From Boswellia sacra (Eukaryota; Streptophyta; Magnoliopsida; Sapindales; Burseraceae), in the NCBI GenBank assembly GCA_013180625.2, contig SNVD02001360.1, positions 62,001-126,000 on the forward strand: 64,000 nt of DNA. The letters run 5' to 3'. Made by a program: the position numbers and the translations under genes. The notes below the pieces were generated by a model. The model had not been told where the DNA came from and did no database searches. It was given only the letters and a program-made list of their open reading frames with translations. Positions 22,681-34,814 of this stretch are shown here, in pieces (the first letter of the stretch is position 1; every line of letters begins with the position of its first letter).

Positions 22681-22830
22681 GTTCTTTGTGTTTGGTTTTT
22701 TTTTTTTTTTTTGTGTTTGTAGTGAATTTGATTGGTAAGAAAATTGGGATTTTTTTTTTTTTTTTTGTAGTGAATCTATTTGATTTTTGATGGGTTCTCA
22801 GCTTTTGGTTCTGTGTTGTTGATTTTGATC
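22681..22830. repeat. T-rich duplicated segment, copy B
   Basis: Same order of T-run, GTGAATTTGATTGGTAAGAA, T-run and TTCTCAGCTTTTGGTTCTG as copy A, uninterrupted through GTTGTTGATTTTGAT, the junction that is split in copy A. Confidence 0.75.
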
Positions 22831-23495
22831 TGTGGTTTTTTTTTTTTTCGGTGATGCACAGTTTGGGTTGAGAAGTGGCTACGGTGATGCGTGGTGTAAT
22901 AATGGTTGAGGGATGTTGTAATCGGTTGATAATATCCCTTTTGTCTTTTTTATTTTTATTTCTTAAAATTAGTATCATTATAAATGATAAACTTTGTGGT
23001 GAAGCCGTGAAGGGATGGGTATGAATTATACTAACATCAAATTAAAAGAAAAAAAAAGAATTGATAAAGGATATTAAAGTAATTTTAAATGTTAACTATT
23101 CAAGTTAGCGGAGTTAATATAACACTGGAGTTATTTGTGATTTTAGATCAAACGTGGGAATTATTTCTGTTAATTAAAAAAAATTTGTTAATTTAAAAAA
23201 AAAAAGTGTGGATATCTGTGTGTTATTAGGTTAGAGGGTTATTTGAAAAAATTTTCCGCTAAATATTACAAAGGGAACACTCTACACTCTACAGTTGGCC
23301 TGAGGTAAAGTCTTATGACATGAAAGGGCACCATCTGTTAGAATTCGTTTCAAATGGCCCCACAGTTAATTGACTTTTATAAAAATATATGTATGGCCTT
23401 GAAATAACTTTTTATACAATTATTATTAAAAATAAAAATTAAACATAACTTTTTATCATACAAAATCAGTATTTATTAGAAAATGTCCATGCTTA

Positions 23496-23560
23496 CGCCT
23501 CTGCCTTCGCTTCCACCTCCGCCTCCGCCTTTGCCTCTGCCTCTACCTCTGCCTTCACCG
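23496..23560 (+). repeat. Imperfect GCCTCY hexanucleotide repeat
   Basis: A run of GCCTCT/GCCTCC/CACCTC variants; purine-rich on the minus strand, which explains the low-complexity Glu/Ala and Pro/Leu open frames over it. Confidence 0.75.
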
Positions 23561-25242
23561 GCTCTCTCTCTCGCCACTCCTCCAGCACCACCTCTGCTCC
23601 ACCATTGCCACCACCACATTCCTCAAATCCCTCACCACCACATTTCTTCTCCGTTGTCTGACCTTCACGAACACCACGCCCTTCACCGTTGAGACCTCTA
23701 TTCCTTTCACTGCATTCCCTTGCGTTGAGTCGCATTTGAGTCAATTTACTCTACTATTGGGGCTCCCAGATGAAGCCTGTAAACTGCGTCCTCGTTGGAT
23801 GACCCTAGGTTGCTGAGTTGCACCATCCCACTCTGCCTCACTTCTAACCAATTATTGATTCCCATTGATTTATCAAAACATGGTAAATTAGACGGATGCC
23901 GCAAATGAAGGTGGGTGATATAAATCAAAAGGACTCCCATTAATTCTCCAGAGCATAATTTGTGGTTTTCGATGGAGATTGGTTGGGTTCTTGGCGGGGT
24001 TTGCAATGGGGGTTTGGGTCTGTGATTCAATTTTTTAGTCTTCCTTTTTAATTGATTTTTATTTTGATTTTTGGATTTTGAATTCAATTGTGGTGTAGTT
24101 GGGTTGTTTGGGGTGTGATGCTACTGGGTGGTGGCATAAACACGGTTTGTTTGTGTACTAGGTTGGCTGGGTTATTTAGCTGGTGATCCTGCTGAGTTGC
24201 ATTGCAGGGAGGGCGATTGGTGCTGCTGGCTTTGTTGATACTAGGTTGCTGGGTAGTAAGTGTGTTGGCTATGTTTCCGATTTGGCTTTTGAAGGACAAC
24301 GTATTAAGGGCTGGGTAAGTGGCATATAGTTTAATGCTAATGGGATTTTGGGAATGGTAGGATAGTTTTAGTTGCATTCATTCAATCCTTTGATGCAGTG
24401 ATTATGTCGTTTGATATGATATAGATTGAGGGGAGGATGATTTCCTGTGATGGGTGTTTCTTTCGGTTACAGTATTGTTAGACTTACAAACTATATACAA
24501 CTCAAGTTCTACAACTTAATTTATATGATAAAATCTTATTGGATATGTAATTTTTTTTCTTCCTCTAATGAATATTGAAGAAAAGAAAAAAAAAAGGAAA
24601 GAAAAGGTGTTAAAAAGTGAAATTATGGAATTCTTAATGAAATCAGCTCTAAGATTACCAATATATCCTTCAAGACATGTAAGTCAACGCTGGCCTCTTA
24701 AGCTAATTCTTAAAGGAAGCGTCTTTTAATGTAATTAAACTTACATCACCTTACCTCACGTCCTCTATGAAATTTTTCCTATATATTAGATAGATGTAGT
24801 GTGAAATTCTTTTTTTATGAGAAACACTTGGATGATTACTGAAGTCTCTGAATCAGTGATCGCTCATTGCACTTTCCGTGAAAGTCGAACCTATTCCGAG
24901 CAATTTCTCCGTTACCTAATTCCAAAAGGCAAGGGATACCTTATAACTAATTAGTCAAAGGTCAATTTTTTAAACAGAACCCTATGCTTTTCGGTGTCTG
25001 ATTGGGCTAAATACTATCGTGCGACATGTAAAGGAATCTTGCCATGAAGACAATAACAACTTTCCGCGCTAGGCCTGTCAATTCATTACTGTATGTACAG
25101 ACAAATTTTTCTCATACTTTTCAGAAAAATGAATGGCTACAGTACACGCTTGGAAATTGCCCAAAACACTTCACCGGGTACATGTGCAAATAATATCTCG
25201 AAGATGAGGCCCTAAATAAACATAAACATTATATTACATTAT

Positions 25243-28227
25243 ATGCTATCATCAAACAAGATGGATAGGAGAATGCGGGAAGCAGCTGTACAGGGGAGTG
25301 TAAATTCTTTGATTAACTTGCTTCAAGAGGATGCTCGAGCTCTTGATAGATTTGTGGCAGGCTGTTACGTGGAGACGCCTTTGCACATAGCATCCAAGCT
25401 AGGGCATGCAGAATTTGTGCAGCAAATTGTACGACGAAAGCCTGATCTAGCGGGCCGGGATCTTAATTATAAAAAATCGTCACCACTTCACTTGGCAGCT
25501 GCAAGAGGCTTCTTGGATATAGTTAAAATATTGTTATCTGTTGATCCTGAAATGTGCTTTGTGACTGATCAAGATGGGAAAAACCCTCTACATATTGCAT
25601 CCATCAAGGGCCACGTGAGCGTGCTGAGCGAGTTGGTTCAAGTGAGACCCCTTGCGGCTCGAAGTTTAATGGGCCGAGGTGAGACAATTTTGCATTTGTG
25701 TGTGAAACATAACCAGTTGGAGGCATTAGAGTTTCTGGTGGAAGCAATTTTTGATCGTGAGTTCGTGAATTCTAAGGACGACAATGGGAACAACATCTTA
25801 CATCTAGCTGTGGTTGGTAAACAAGTAGAGGTATGTATGTCTCCAATTAACTTATTAATATCGATCTATGGACACATGCACACAGGGAAAAGCCGTTGGG
25901 TTTCTGTCACCATTTAATTTAATTTGCGTTATTTCTACTTCTTTTAGCTCGATCCTTTGTACGAGTTACAATTAACAAAGCGTATCTATTTTACTGGTAT
26001 TTGATCTCGTTCACTCTCATATTAAGGTCTTTATGACTGTATTGACATGGGAGTGTCAAGGTAAAAGACATAAGAAAAGTTCAACAGCCATAAAGTTAAT
26101 TGGCTTCTCAATATGACAGTTATTGATGGTTTAATATCATATTTCTATCTTATAAAGAATTAAAAGTATTTTTGGTGTATGTTGATCGATACAAACTTCT
26201 CTGTTTGCAAACTTAGCAATGGTTTAGGAAAAGTATGAGAAAGACATCTTTTAGTTAATTAGAGAAACCAATAAATAAGAGATGGAAGGCAAAGCCAACA
26301 AATAAAAGCAAGAAAAATATCTAAGCGAGAGCCAAGAGTGATTCGTAGGTGAGAGAGAATAAAACAAAGTTGGCTTCTAAACATGACAATGATTTATGGT
26401 TTAACATCTTATTCTATCTTCAAAAGAATGAAAAATATCTTTCGTGTATGTCGATTGGCACTACCTTCTCCGTGCGCAAACTTAGCAATGGTTTTGAAAA
26501 GTAGTATGTGAATAACATCTTTTATCTAATTAGCGAGGGAATCGCAAATAAGAGATGGAAGGCGAAACCAGCAAATGAAAGCAAGGAATATATCTAAGCA
26601 ATTAAGAGTGACTCGTAGGTGAAAGAGAAAAAACCAAGTGGAGGCTCTGAGAATTGATGGATGGAAAACGAGAAGTGGCTGATTCGTGAAGAAAGAGTTA
26701 AAAATAATTTTGGCATTTAACGTGGAGAAAGTAAAAAATGCCTGGCTTTGTTGGAATTTGACTTACTCATGAACTCTTAACTACTCTTCTTGATTCTTCT
26801 TATTTCTTCTTAATAAAATTAACAAATTACAAAGATTTATGTAGTAAACTTAATTCTAATCTTACTGAAACTATGAATACTAATATTTTTAAATAAATCA
26901 AATAATTAATCGTAATCCAAAACTAACTAGAAATATTAATTCTCCCTTTAACATGATTCTAATCTAATTAGAAAACCTTAACTCTTAGCCTATTTTAATA
27001 TGGATTCTAAATTCTAAACTAATTCTTTAAGCTTTGTTTAAACTTCTAATAGTTTTATCTTTTATCAGACATTAAAAAAAAAGAATAAATAATAAAATAA
27101 AACATTTCAGCCGTTGGATGCAATTGAGATGGATCTGAGAGCTATACTGTTTTGTCCATACATATTAGAGATGATTCGGGAGTTTATATACATTTAAGAA
27201 ATTCTTATAGAATTTTCGTTCTGAAAATTGATATACTACTACTCATGCAATTGTCTTACTATTATATATCATCTGTATTTAGTAAATTATAAAGGTACGT
27301 TATGTCCAGTTATATTCATCTCTTTTTGCATATATATTTTCGTTTGGAAATTTGCTCTTAATATCTTAAATTTCCAAGATGATGAATGAATTTTAATATC
27401 TCAAATTAAAAAAGTCAAAACGTAGATTAATGTGCATGCAGGCGGTAAAGTATTTGACTAGCAGCGGTAAAATAGAAGTGAATGCACTTAATGCGAATGG
27501 CATCGCAGCCATTGATGTTTTAACACAGAGCACTAGAGATGAGAAATACAGAGAGATCGAAGAGGCACTTCGGCTGTCTGGAGCATTTAGTGCAAGAGAC
27601 AATCATTTACCACCACAGGATCCTGGCACCGTACAAACAACCATTTCCAGAATTATTACTTGGCTTCACCCCAAAGCTGAAGGTTTAGAAAGAAAAGATT
27701 GGCTGAAAGAAAAGCGTGGAGCATTGATGGTGGTAGCATCTATCTTGGCTACTATGGCATTCCAAGCTGGCTTGACCCCTCCTAAAGCTCAAGTTCCAGA
27801 AGAATATAAGAACGACTCCAATTTAAAATTACTTGAACGAGATTTGTACCACGTATTCCTAATTTTTAACACCATAAGTTTTGGGGCTTCTCTAACCACA
27901 ATGCTATTGCTTATAAGCGGCTTGAAATGTTTTGGGCGTCGTCTTTTTATGGCGATTTTCTCGCTGACCATGTGGGTTGCAATTCTTGCGACGGGAATAA
28001 CTTATCAGTCTATCAACTTCATTAGTAATCTTTACCAGTTCCATTATCAAGGCGATCTTACAGTATATTATGCATCTGTTGCACAAGGGAAAATTCTTGG
28101 CTTGATTTTTCTTCTTGTTGTTCCCTGGCACGTGATACGTTTTATATGGCGGATCATAAGGTTTCTAATGAAACGCCTACGGACATGTTCAAGAACTGAT
28201 GGCCATGGACAACGTCTTGGAGTCTAG
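25243..28227 (+). CDS. Ankyrin-repeat PGG-type membrane protein, BDA1-like
   Basis: Two exons, 25243-25830 and 27442-28227, joined by a 1.6-kb GT-AG intron in phase 0 (GAG|GTATGT and TGCATGCAG|GCG), give 457 residues. Five ankyrin units start near residues 45 (TPLHIASKLGH), 80 (SPLHLAAARGF), 114 (NPLHIASIKGH), 148 (TILHLCVKHNQ) and 184 (NILHLAVVGKQ). A PGG domain follows in exon 2: KDWLKEKRGALMVVASILAT, then three to four hydrophobic segments (SFGASLTTMLLLISGL, AIFSLTMWVAILATG, LIFLLVVPW) and a basic tail. The name-giving PGG is absent (AGLTPPKAQ instead of PPGG). Family members such as BDA1, ACD6 and ITN1 are membrane proteins of plant immunity or stress signalling; the function here is inferred by family. 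A second ATG at 25261 (MDRRMREAAVQGS) aligns better with family N-termini and may be the true start. No disruption seen. Confidence 0.88.
26100..26632 (+). repeat. Tandem duplication (about 270 bp) in the ankyrin gene intron
   Basis: 26100-26369 and 26370-26632 follow the same order: TTGGCTTCT, ATGACA, TTTATGGTTTAA-like, GCAAACTTAGCAATGGTTT, AATAAGAGATGGAAGGC, AAATATATCTAAGC-like and TCGTAGGTGA. Copies are diverged by small indels and substitutions, so the duplication is not recent. Confidence 0.85.
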
Positions 28228-31160
28228 TGCACACAAAACCAACCCTTACTCTTACAGCATGAATTATGTATGCAGAGAACATGGTCTGATCGCGTATGAA
28301 GTTCATATATGCCATATGTGTGTATGTTGTAATTTGTGTTCTTTAACATAAAAGCTTGTCTAATCTCAGTTCTCTAGCAGCTGTCTGTTTATCGTTAGTA
28401 TTGCTTGTAATGTATAATTAACGAGTGTGAGAGTTTTTTTACGTCACATGTGTGCATTTGTATTTGAAGTTTCCTATATACAATTAAGTATTGAAAATGG
28501 ATATTTTGACCAAAATTAGACAGAAATTTATAGTTATTGATTCTTAACCATTCAGTATTAAATATAATTTTTTGATTTTCAATTTCAACCATTAGATTTA
28601 ATAAAATAATACATTATAAATTTGTATCAATAAATTTTATCAAAAAATTATTTTAAAATATCCACTTCTTTAATTATTTTTTTGGACATTATGACATGTC
28701 TTATTTAATAATATAGTAAGGATATATTATAAGTTCATGCAGTTTGATTCTAATTGCTAACACAAATGTTGATGATTTTACCTCACTTGAGATTTAATGA
28801 AGTTAGACAACTGACTAGAATTTATAAACGATGTTCTCAACATTATTTACATATGGAGAACGTATAGGTTCTAAAGGGGTGTTTGATCCCTTAATTTAGA
28901 ATACTCCAGAGTCTCTCAGCTATATAAAAACATGAAAGCTATTGTTGCGCTTTTTCGATCGTATGCAGTCCAGTTACAGTGGTGTTGATGTTTACTTTAA
29001 TTTTGATACTATAATAGTAAATGGCCAACAGCAAAGGGCTGGAAGTGCTTCTAGTGACGGAAGCTAGACAAACCATGCAAAATGAATGCTTATCTTTACG
29101 CAGTAGCAATCAGAAAACAAGAGTTGATATCGAAGTCCAACCAGATCTCTCTAAACCCCAATTTTAATTAAAAGAATATGTTATATTAAAATCATTAAAC
29201 GAAAATCATTTGTTAGGATTACAAATAATTTATTTGCACCACAGTCTAACATCATGCCTGGAAAGTCTTAAGAGGGGAGAAGGAGAAGACAAAAATATAT
29301 ATTATCTATCATCATCGTTCTATACAACTGAAAAATGATTTGGAATTTTGGAAATGAAGAGCTATTAGAAACAAGAATTAAAAAGAGGAAGCTTAAGATC
29401 AGCAAATTCTTGACGGATAAATTGATTCAAAGTTGAAAACATATCAAACTCTAAATTTTCTAATGAAGACAAAAATTATTCACATTAGATATATGGGACA
29501 CTTTAAGAATAATTAAACTATATTCATAAATTAAAATTCAATAAATTTTATTTGCAGTAAAGCTTAAAAAGATATTAGGTTATAAGGCGAGAGCTTCTAG
29601 TGCTATTTCTGACGGCATTCCCTCTACCCAAGCACCGTCTCAAAAAGTAAAACAGAAAATAGATCGTTTGAAAATTGCTTGTGTGGCGGGCGTGCAGCAG
29701 AAAATGAAAGCACACTCCAATGGATTTAATCACTATCCCCCATTTATAAAATCATTTTAACATTAGGAAAGGATTATTTAAACTTTTTGAACTTCAAATT
29801 TACTTGAACTGACTTCACTCCATTCTGAGCCACATTTTTTTTTTTTCTGGACGACTTACTTGAGACAGATGGGATATTTTGTAACCAAATCTCTATCATG
29901 TAAATATGTATTTTAAATAACCACTCGTATTGTAATTGAGAAAAATGAAAAATAAGTTATTCTTTATCTAATGTAATACGCATCTATATAAAGTCGCGTC
30001 AACTGTTGACTTGAATGTTGTGATGAATTTTTCACAAAAGACATATATCAACTGTTCTCGAACGGCACCACCCACACATCAGATTGGCCAGCCCCACAAT
30101 CGGGAAAGTGGGCTTGCTCAAAGATTAACCTCTTACATACGCGTATTGTTAAGAAGATGTGTAATATACATGACCAAAGTGAGAGAAGAATGTGTGCAAG
30201 CAGCGGCGAAGGTGAAGCGGAATAAGTAGAGGGAAGTGATCTAGTTTATTCGATTCGTCTAGCCTTGGGAACTATTACCCTGTAAGACCAACTTAAATTG
30301 CCTGTCAATTCATTTTCTGTCCACCCTTCGGAGACTACTCAAAGACTTTAACCACGTACACATATATCCTATATTGAAAGATAAAGCGAACTAACAAGTA
30401 GTACACTAGGGTAATAAATCAATGTTTGATGTTATATTTATAAATTCTGAAGATAAGCTCCCTTTTGTATTTTATAAATTGATATAATATTATTATATAA
30501 TTCTAATATTATTAATATAATTTTAATTAACGAGTTAAAATTTTTAATTTATTTATCTACTTATATTATGTTACTTTTGTTTATAAAATAAAATATATAT
30601 AAAAAAATCTGTAAATCTAATTTTTATTGTATAGATCAATATTGCTTTCTATTATTCGGCATTGATAATTAAAGAAAATGAAGACGAAATTCCATGAGGC
30701 AGCGGAACAGTGTTAGAAAATAAACTCTTTCAGTTGTTAAAAAAAATATATACTGATCTCAGGCACGTAAGAACACTCAAGAAATCCATTGGGCAGTGGA
30801 TTCACATCTCTTACAACCAGCACGGTCGTCTGTTCTTGGAGTGCGCAAAAGCAATTTGCTTAGCTTTACATTTATCTAAGGAATCATTTCTAATAATAAT
30901 GATAATGATTAGGCGTGTTAAGAAGTTTATTACTTCTTAATTAAAATTAACAAAATATATAAGTCATGCATAGTTATCAAATCCTGATTCCACTCAAATC
31001 ATGAAAACTAATAATATTAAATCAAATCATATAACTAAGCTTATTTCTAATCTAATTAGCAAGAATGCTATGATTGGTGATTGCTTGAACAATTAGGCTA
31101 AAACATGTCATGAATACTATGAATTAGGCTAGAATATGCCATGAATGTTATAATTTAGGC
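28228..31160. other. Intergenic stretch, no gene recognised
   Basis: 3' flank of the ankyrin gene and AT-rich sequence. Short open frames at 30011-30229 and 30710-30940 have no recognisable domain and are not called. Confidence 0.5.
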
Positions 31161-31161
31161 T

Positions 31162-31264
31162 AGAAATACCATAATGATACATGATATGAATAATGTTAGA
31201 ATAGCTATAGGTAGAAATATCATAATGATACATGATATGAATAATGCTATAATAGCTATAGGTA
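31162..31264 (+). repeat. Two-copy 51-bp tandem repeat
   Basis: AATGATACATGATATGAATA with following AATAGCTATAGGTAG occurs twice at 51-bp spacing, with a few mismatches. The looser phrase TAGGCTAGAATATGCCATGA recurs upstream (31097-31170). Confidence 0.8.
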
Positions 31265-31949
31265 GTTGACATAATAGAATTTATCAAAATCTAGGCTAGA
31301 ATGCTATGATAATAGATTATGGTTTTGTATGATTTATGAATGTATGGATATTTATATATTAAGAAGTGTATTTGTATGATACCATGAAGTGGTGGTGGAC
31401 TCATATTGATGGTAAGGGACCATCACTTAGAATAAAATTCAAATACATGAATGTATGGCATGTTTTATTTTTTTGTAGAATAACAAATATTGTAATCATC
31501 TTCCCTTCCTCCATGTTTGATGAAAATGTAATATTTTCTCCTCTCTCTTTTTATGTATGAACATACTACTATTTTGATTGAATAATCACCTCATATGTTT
31601 AATGAAGATAAAAATAAGAATGCGTGCATAAAATAAATCATTTAAGCAGATTAAGTAACAACACGAGTTATTCCTATTTAGTATTTCCCAAGTGGAGGCC
31701 GAATTCATATTCGGGTGAGTCGAAAGGTTCGTACCTAAATTCCCGAACCCATCTTTGAAGGGATGAGGATAGTTTAGGTTCCAAAGCGAGGGATCGAATT
31801 GCCCTCATTCATTCCCAATTGAATAATTGGATAGCGACTCCATTCTCTAGACGTGCCCATGAATCGTTTGTGTTATGTTAAGTCTCAAAAGAGGCTTTGA
31901 CACAGTGTCGTGGTTGCAAACGCTCTGGCGAGATGAAAGCCTCGTTCAC
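31265..31949. other. Non-coding stretch, possible retroelement remnant
   Basis: 31680-31949 is less AT-rich than its surroundings and abuts the truncated end of the gypsy relic. It may be leader or LTR of another element, but no boundaries or motifs confirm this. Confidence 0.35.
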
Positions 31950-34300
31950 AACTAGTCCCTAGTATAAGGTCAATGTTATGGTCAATATCCCTTTTAGGAG
32001 GCGATTATACAAAAAGTTTAGGGGCAATTAGCTCATTAAATTCCTTGAGTAAATAGTAGATTTCTAAAAGGTATTGAGGTTGAGAAATCTCTTTGTCTTG
32101 TTCTTGGACAAGCATAGCAACCACATACTCACATTCCTTTGCCTCTTGTTGCAATTTAGAGTCTGGAATAGCTAGCAACAAAGGTTGATCTCCCAATTCT
32201 GCATGTTGCTTGGTAACGTTGTGAGATCAGGTAATAAAACTACCTTTTTACCATTCCATTGAAAAGAATATATATTTTCCTTTCCTTTATGAATAGCATC
32301 TCTATCAAAGTGCCAAGGCCTACCTAACAACAAATGGCAGGCATCAATTTCCATTACATCACAACTAACCACATGCATATAAGACTTTGCAATAGAGAAT
32401 TAGACTTTACATAGCTCAGAAACCTTGCTTTCCATACCCTTCTTGATCCATCCTATTTTATAGGGTCTAGGATGTTTTTTTATCTGTAATCCCAAAGCCT
32501 TAACTATAGGTTTGAAAAGAATGTTTTCACAAGAACCACTATCTATTATGATGTCACAAATACGTTTGTTAATAGTGCACCTAGTATAAAAGATTGAGTG
32601 CCTTTGAGTATTACTAGGTTCTGCAAGTAATAAACTTTCAAATATGTAAACAATGGGTTCTCCTTCATCACCTTCCAAGAAATCTTCTTCCTATCCTACA
32701 CCCTCTTTAACACCAATATCATCTTCAAGGTTCTCAGAATTATGTTGTTCAACAACATTGATTTGCTTGCGTTGAGGACACTCATTGGATTTGTGATTGA
32801 CTTGATTACATCGACAACATTTGCCCACAATAGGTCAAGCATAAGGATTGGGAAATTTAGCTTGATTCTTCTCTCCAATTTTGCTTGAACTAGGTGCAAA
32901 ATCTCAATTTTTCTTAGTCTCAATTTGTTGTGAAAATATTCCACTGTATTTAGAGAGATCCTGAGAGTTTGCAGTAAATAGCTTTGTACCACCCTAAATT
33001 ACTATATTCATGCACCTTAACATATGCTTCTTAGCTGTGAAAGCCAAATTAATCACATCACTTAGGCCCCTTTTGGTAGTTAGGACTGGACTGAGATTAG
33101 AATTTAGATTGGGATTAGACTAGATTGGACTTGATTATAGATAGTATTGTTTTATGTTTGGTGTAATATGAGACTAGACTAAATTAATATATAATAAATT
33201 TTTAAGAAATCAAATTTTAAATATAAAATAATTATTTTTATTCAAGTTTAATTTGAATAAATATTAATGTAATTTTAGATTAAAAATATTTAACTACTTT
33301 TTATTTTTAAAAAATTAATAATTAAAAATATTATAGTAATTTTAAATTTAATATTATTTGTTATTTAATATTATTAATGCATTATTTTTATAATTAAACA
33401 TTCAACATGAATTCTAGATTAAAATATAATTAAACATTATATCATTAAAAACTATTAGTTATTAATTATAACTATACTATGATGTATTTTATATGTATTT
33501 TTCAATATTTTATACTATTATATTTATATTTTCTTAATAATCCTTTATTTTATTATAGTAAAATTTATTATTATTTTATTATTATATCAACAATTATTTA
33601 TTTTATTTTATTTATTATTTTATTAGACTTAATAATATTATTGTTTATAATATTTCTAAATTATTTGTATATTATTATATTAATTTTACTTATATTATAA
33701 CTTAAAAGATATAATTACAAATAATAATATATACAATTATTTATTATTATTTATAATTTATCTTAAATTATTATTTATTTAATATTATATCATTGTCATA
33801 TTATTATTAATTAAAATAAAATAAAAAATCATTTGTCCAAGCTTGAGACAAGGAATCCCATGGTTCACCATGGGACTGCTAGTCCCAAAGATTTGCTACT
33901 AGTGGGACTAAGATTAGACCAAATCCCAGTCCCTTGAAATGCTCCAAACAAGGGTTTAATAAATTAGTCCTAAAATCTTGTCCAATCCCCCCTATATCCT
34001 GGCTGCAAACGGGCCCTTAAAGTCCACACCCGAAATAATTTAAGTTTTTTATGCAATTCCTCAACAAGACCTCTAATATACCTTAAAACCTATTGATTTT
34101 TAATCTTAGCAATATTATTACGTGATCCCAACCTATAAAATTCATCTGTATATTCTTTAACACTACCACCAATTGTTTGCAATTAAGATAGTGCAAAAAT
34201 AATTTTTGTGAATAGTTGATAGTCAAAATCGAGCAGTTAGCATTTGTATCATTCGAGGCCAAGAAGTAATAGGTGCCTTCCCTTCTAGCATCCTATTCAT
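31950..34300 (-). pseudogene. Ty3/gypsy gag-protease relic, split by a MITE
   Basis: Read on the minus strand from 34300 downward: gag blocks ITSWPRMIQMLTARF and YTDEFYRLGSRNNI (about 34100-34290), interrupted by a MITE at 33065-34016, resuming with SDVINLAFTAKKHM. A CCHC zinc knuckle follows (CCRCNQVNHKSNEC, about 32785-32830), then the retropepsin IIDSGSCENILF (about 32530-32565), and a post-protease block with DACHLLLGRPWHFDRDAIH (about 32290-32350) and KRDIDHNIDLI near 31960-31990 where the element breaks off. Reverse transcriptase and integrase are missing. Several stops interrupt the frames. This is a 5'-half remnant of a plant gypsy element; no LTR was found. Confidence 0.8.
33065..34016. 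mobile_element. PIF/Harbinger-like MITE inserted in the gypsy relic
   Basis: The ends are GGCCCCTTTTGGTAG at 33065 and, on the opposite strand, GGGCCCGTTTGCAG ending at 34016, imperfect inverted repeats. TTA is duplicated on both sides (33062-33064 and 34017-34019), the target preference of PIF/Harbinger elements. Inverted subterminal similarity continues (TTAGGACTGGACTGAGATTA versus GGACTAATTTATTAAACC and related words). The middle (about 33180-33830) is extremely AT-rich and non-coding. Counting one TTA only, the gag frame reads through the insertion point. Confidence 0.82.
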
Positions 34301-34795
34301 AACACGCGAACAGGACATGAATACGACACGAACACAATACACGATTAATAAATAGATCGGATTCGTGTTGAAGGTATTCAACACGTCAACCCGTTTAATG
34401 ACACGAATAGTTAAATGTATTTTGTCTATCTTTAACATGTAAGCTCATTTAATGATATAAATTGTTTACATACTTACAACATATATATTATAAAACTGAA
34501 AATTTTATATTATAAAATAAATTAATTTATAAAATAATAATTTATGATGATTTTAACAATATTTTATAGATTTATATTCTAAAAATAATTTTAATTGATA
34601 TAAATATATAGCATATAATATATTATGCATAATTAGGTTAAACAATTAAGTAAATTATGTAAATTAAATATGACACGATTATAATACGTGGGTAATCCAT
34701 GTAATAACCGTATCAAATCCGTATTTCATGTCTTGACACGAGTAATTAAATGGGTCAACACGAATAATACGAATTATCATCCCTAACCCTAAGTA
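34300..34795. mobile_element. hAT-like non-autonomous element with CACG-rich inverted ends
   Basis: The left part carries CACGTCAACCCGTTTAATGA and GGATTCGTGTTGAAGG; the right part carries, on the opposite strand, GTGTTGACCCATTTAATTAC and ends in AGGGATGATAATTCGT. The latter resembles the common AGGGATGGCAATTCG end of plant hAT-type non-autonomous elements. The left boundary and target duplication are not resolved. Confidence 0.5.
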
Positions 34796-34814
34796 TGATT
34801 ATTTCATAATTACA

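Larger units (their letters stand above)
22454..25242. other. Intergenic stretch with T-rich copy B and low-complexity DNA
   Basis: Holds the rest of copy A, copy B of the T-rich segment (about 22681-22830), and a further weakly similar TTGTTTGGGGTGTGATG-containing stretch near 24090-24130 that resembles 22580-22600. No coding motif is visible; the open frames here are low-complexity. Confidence 0.5.

Noticed and set aside
23483..24377. Pro/Leu- and Glu-rich open frames on both strands
   Set aside because: Explained by the GCCTCY repeat and low-complexity DNA.
33479..33700. 73-codon hydrophobic open frame
   Set aside because: Artefact of extremely AT-rich MITE interior.
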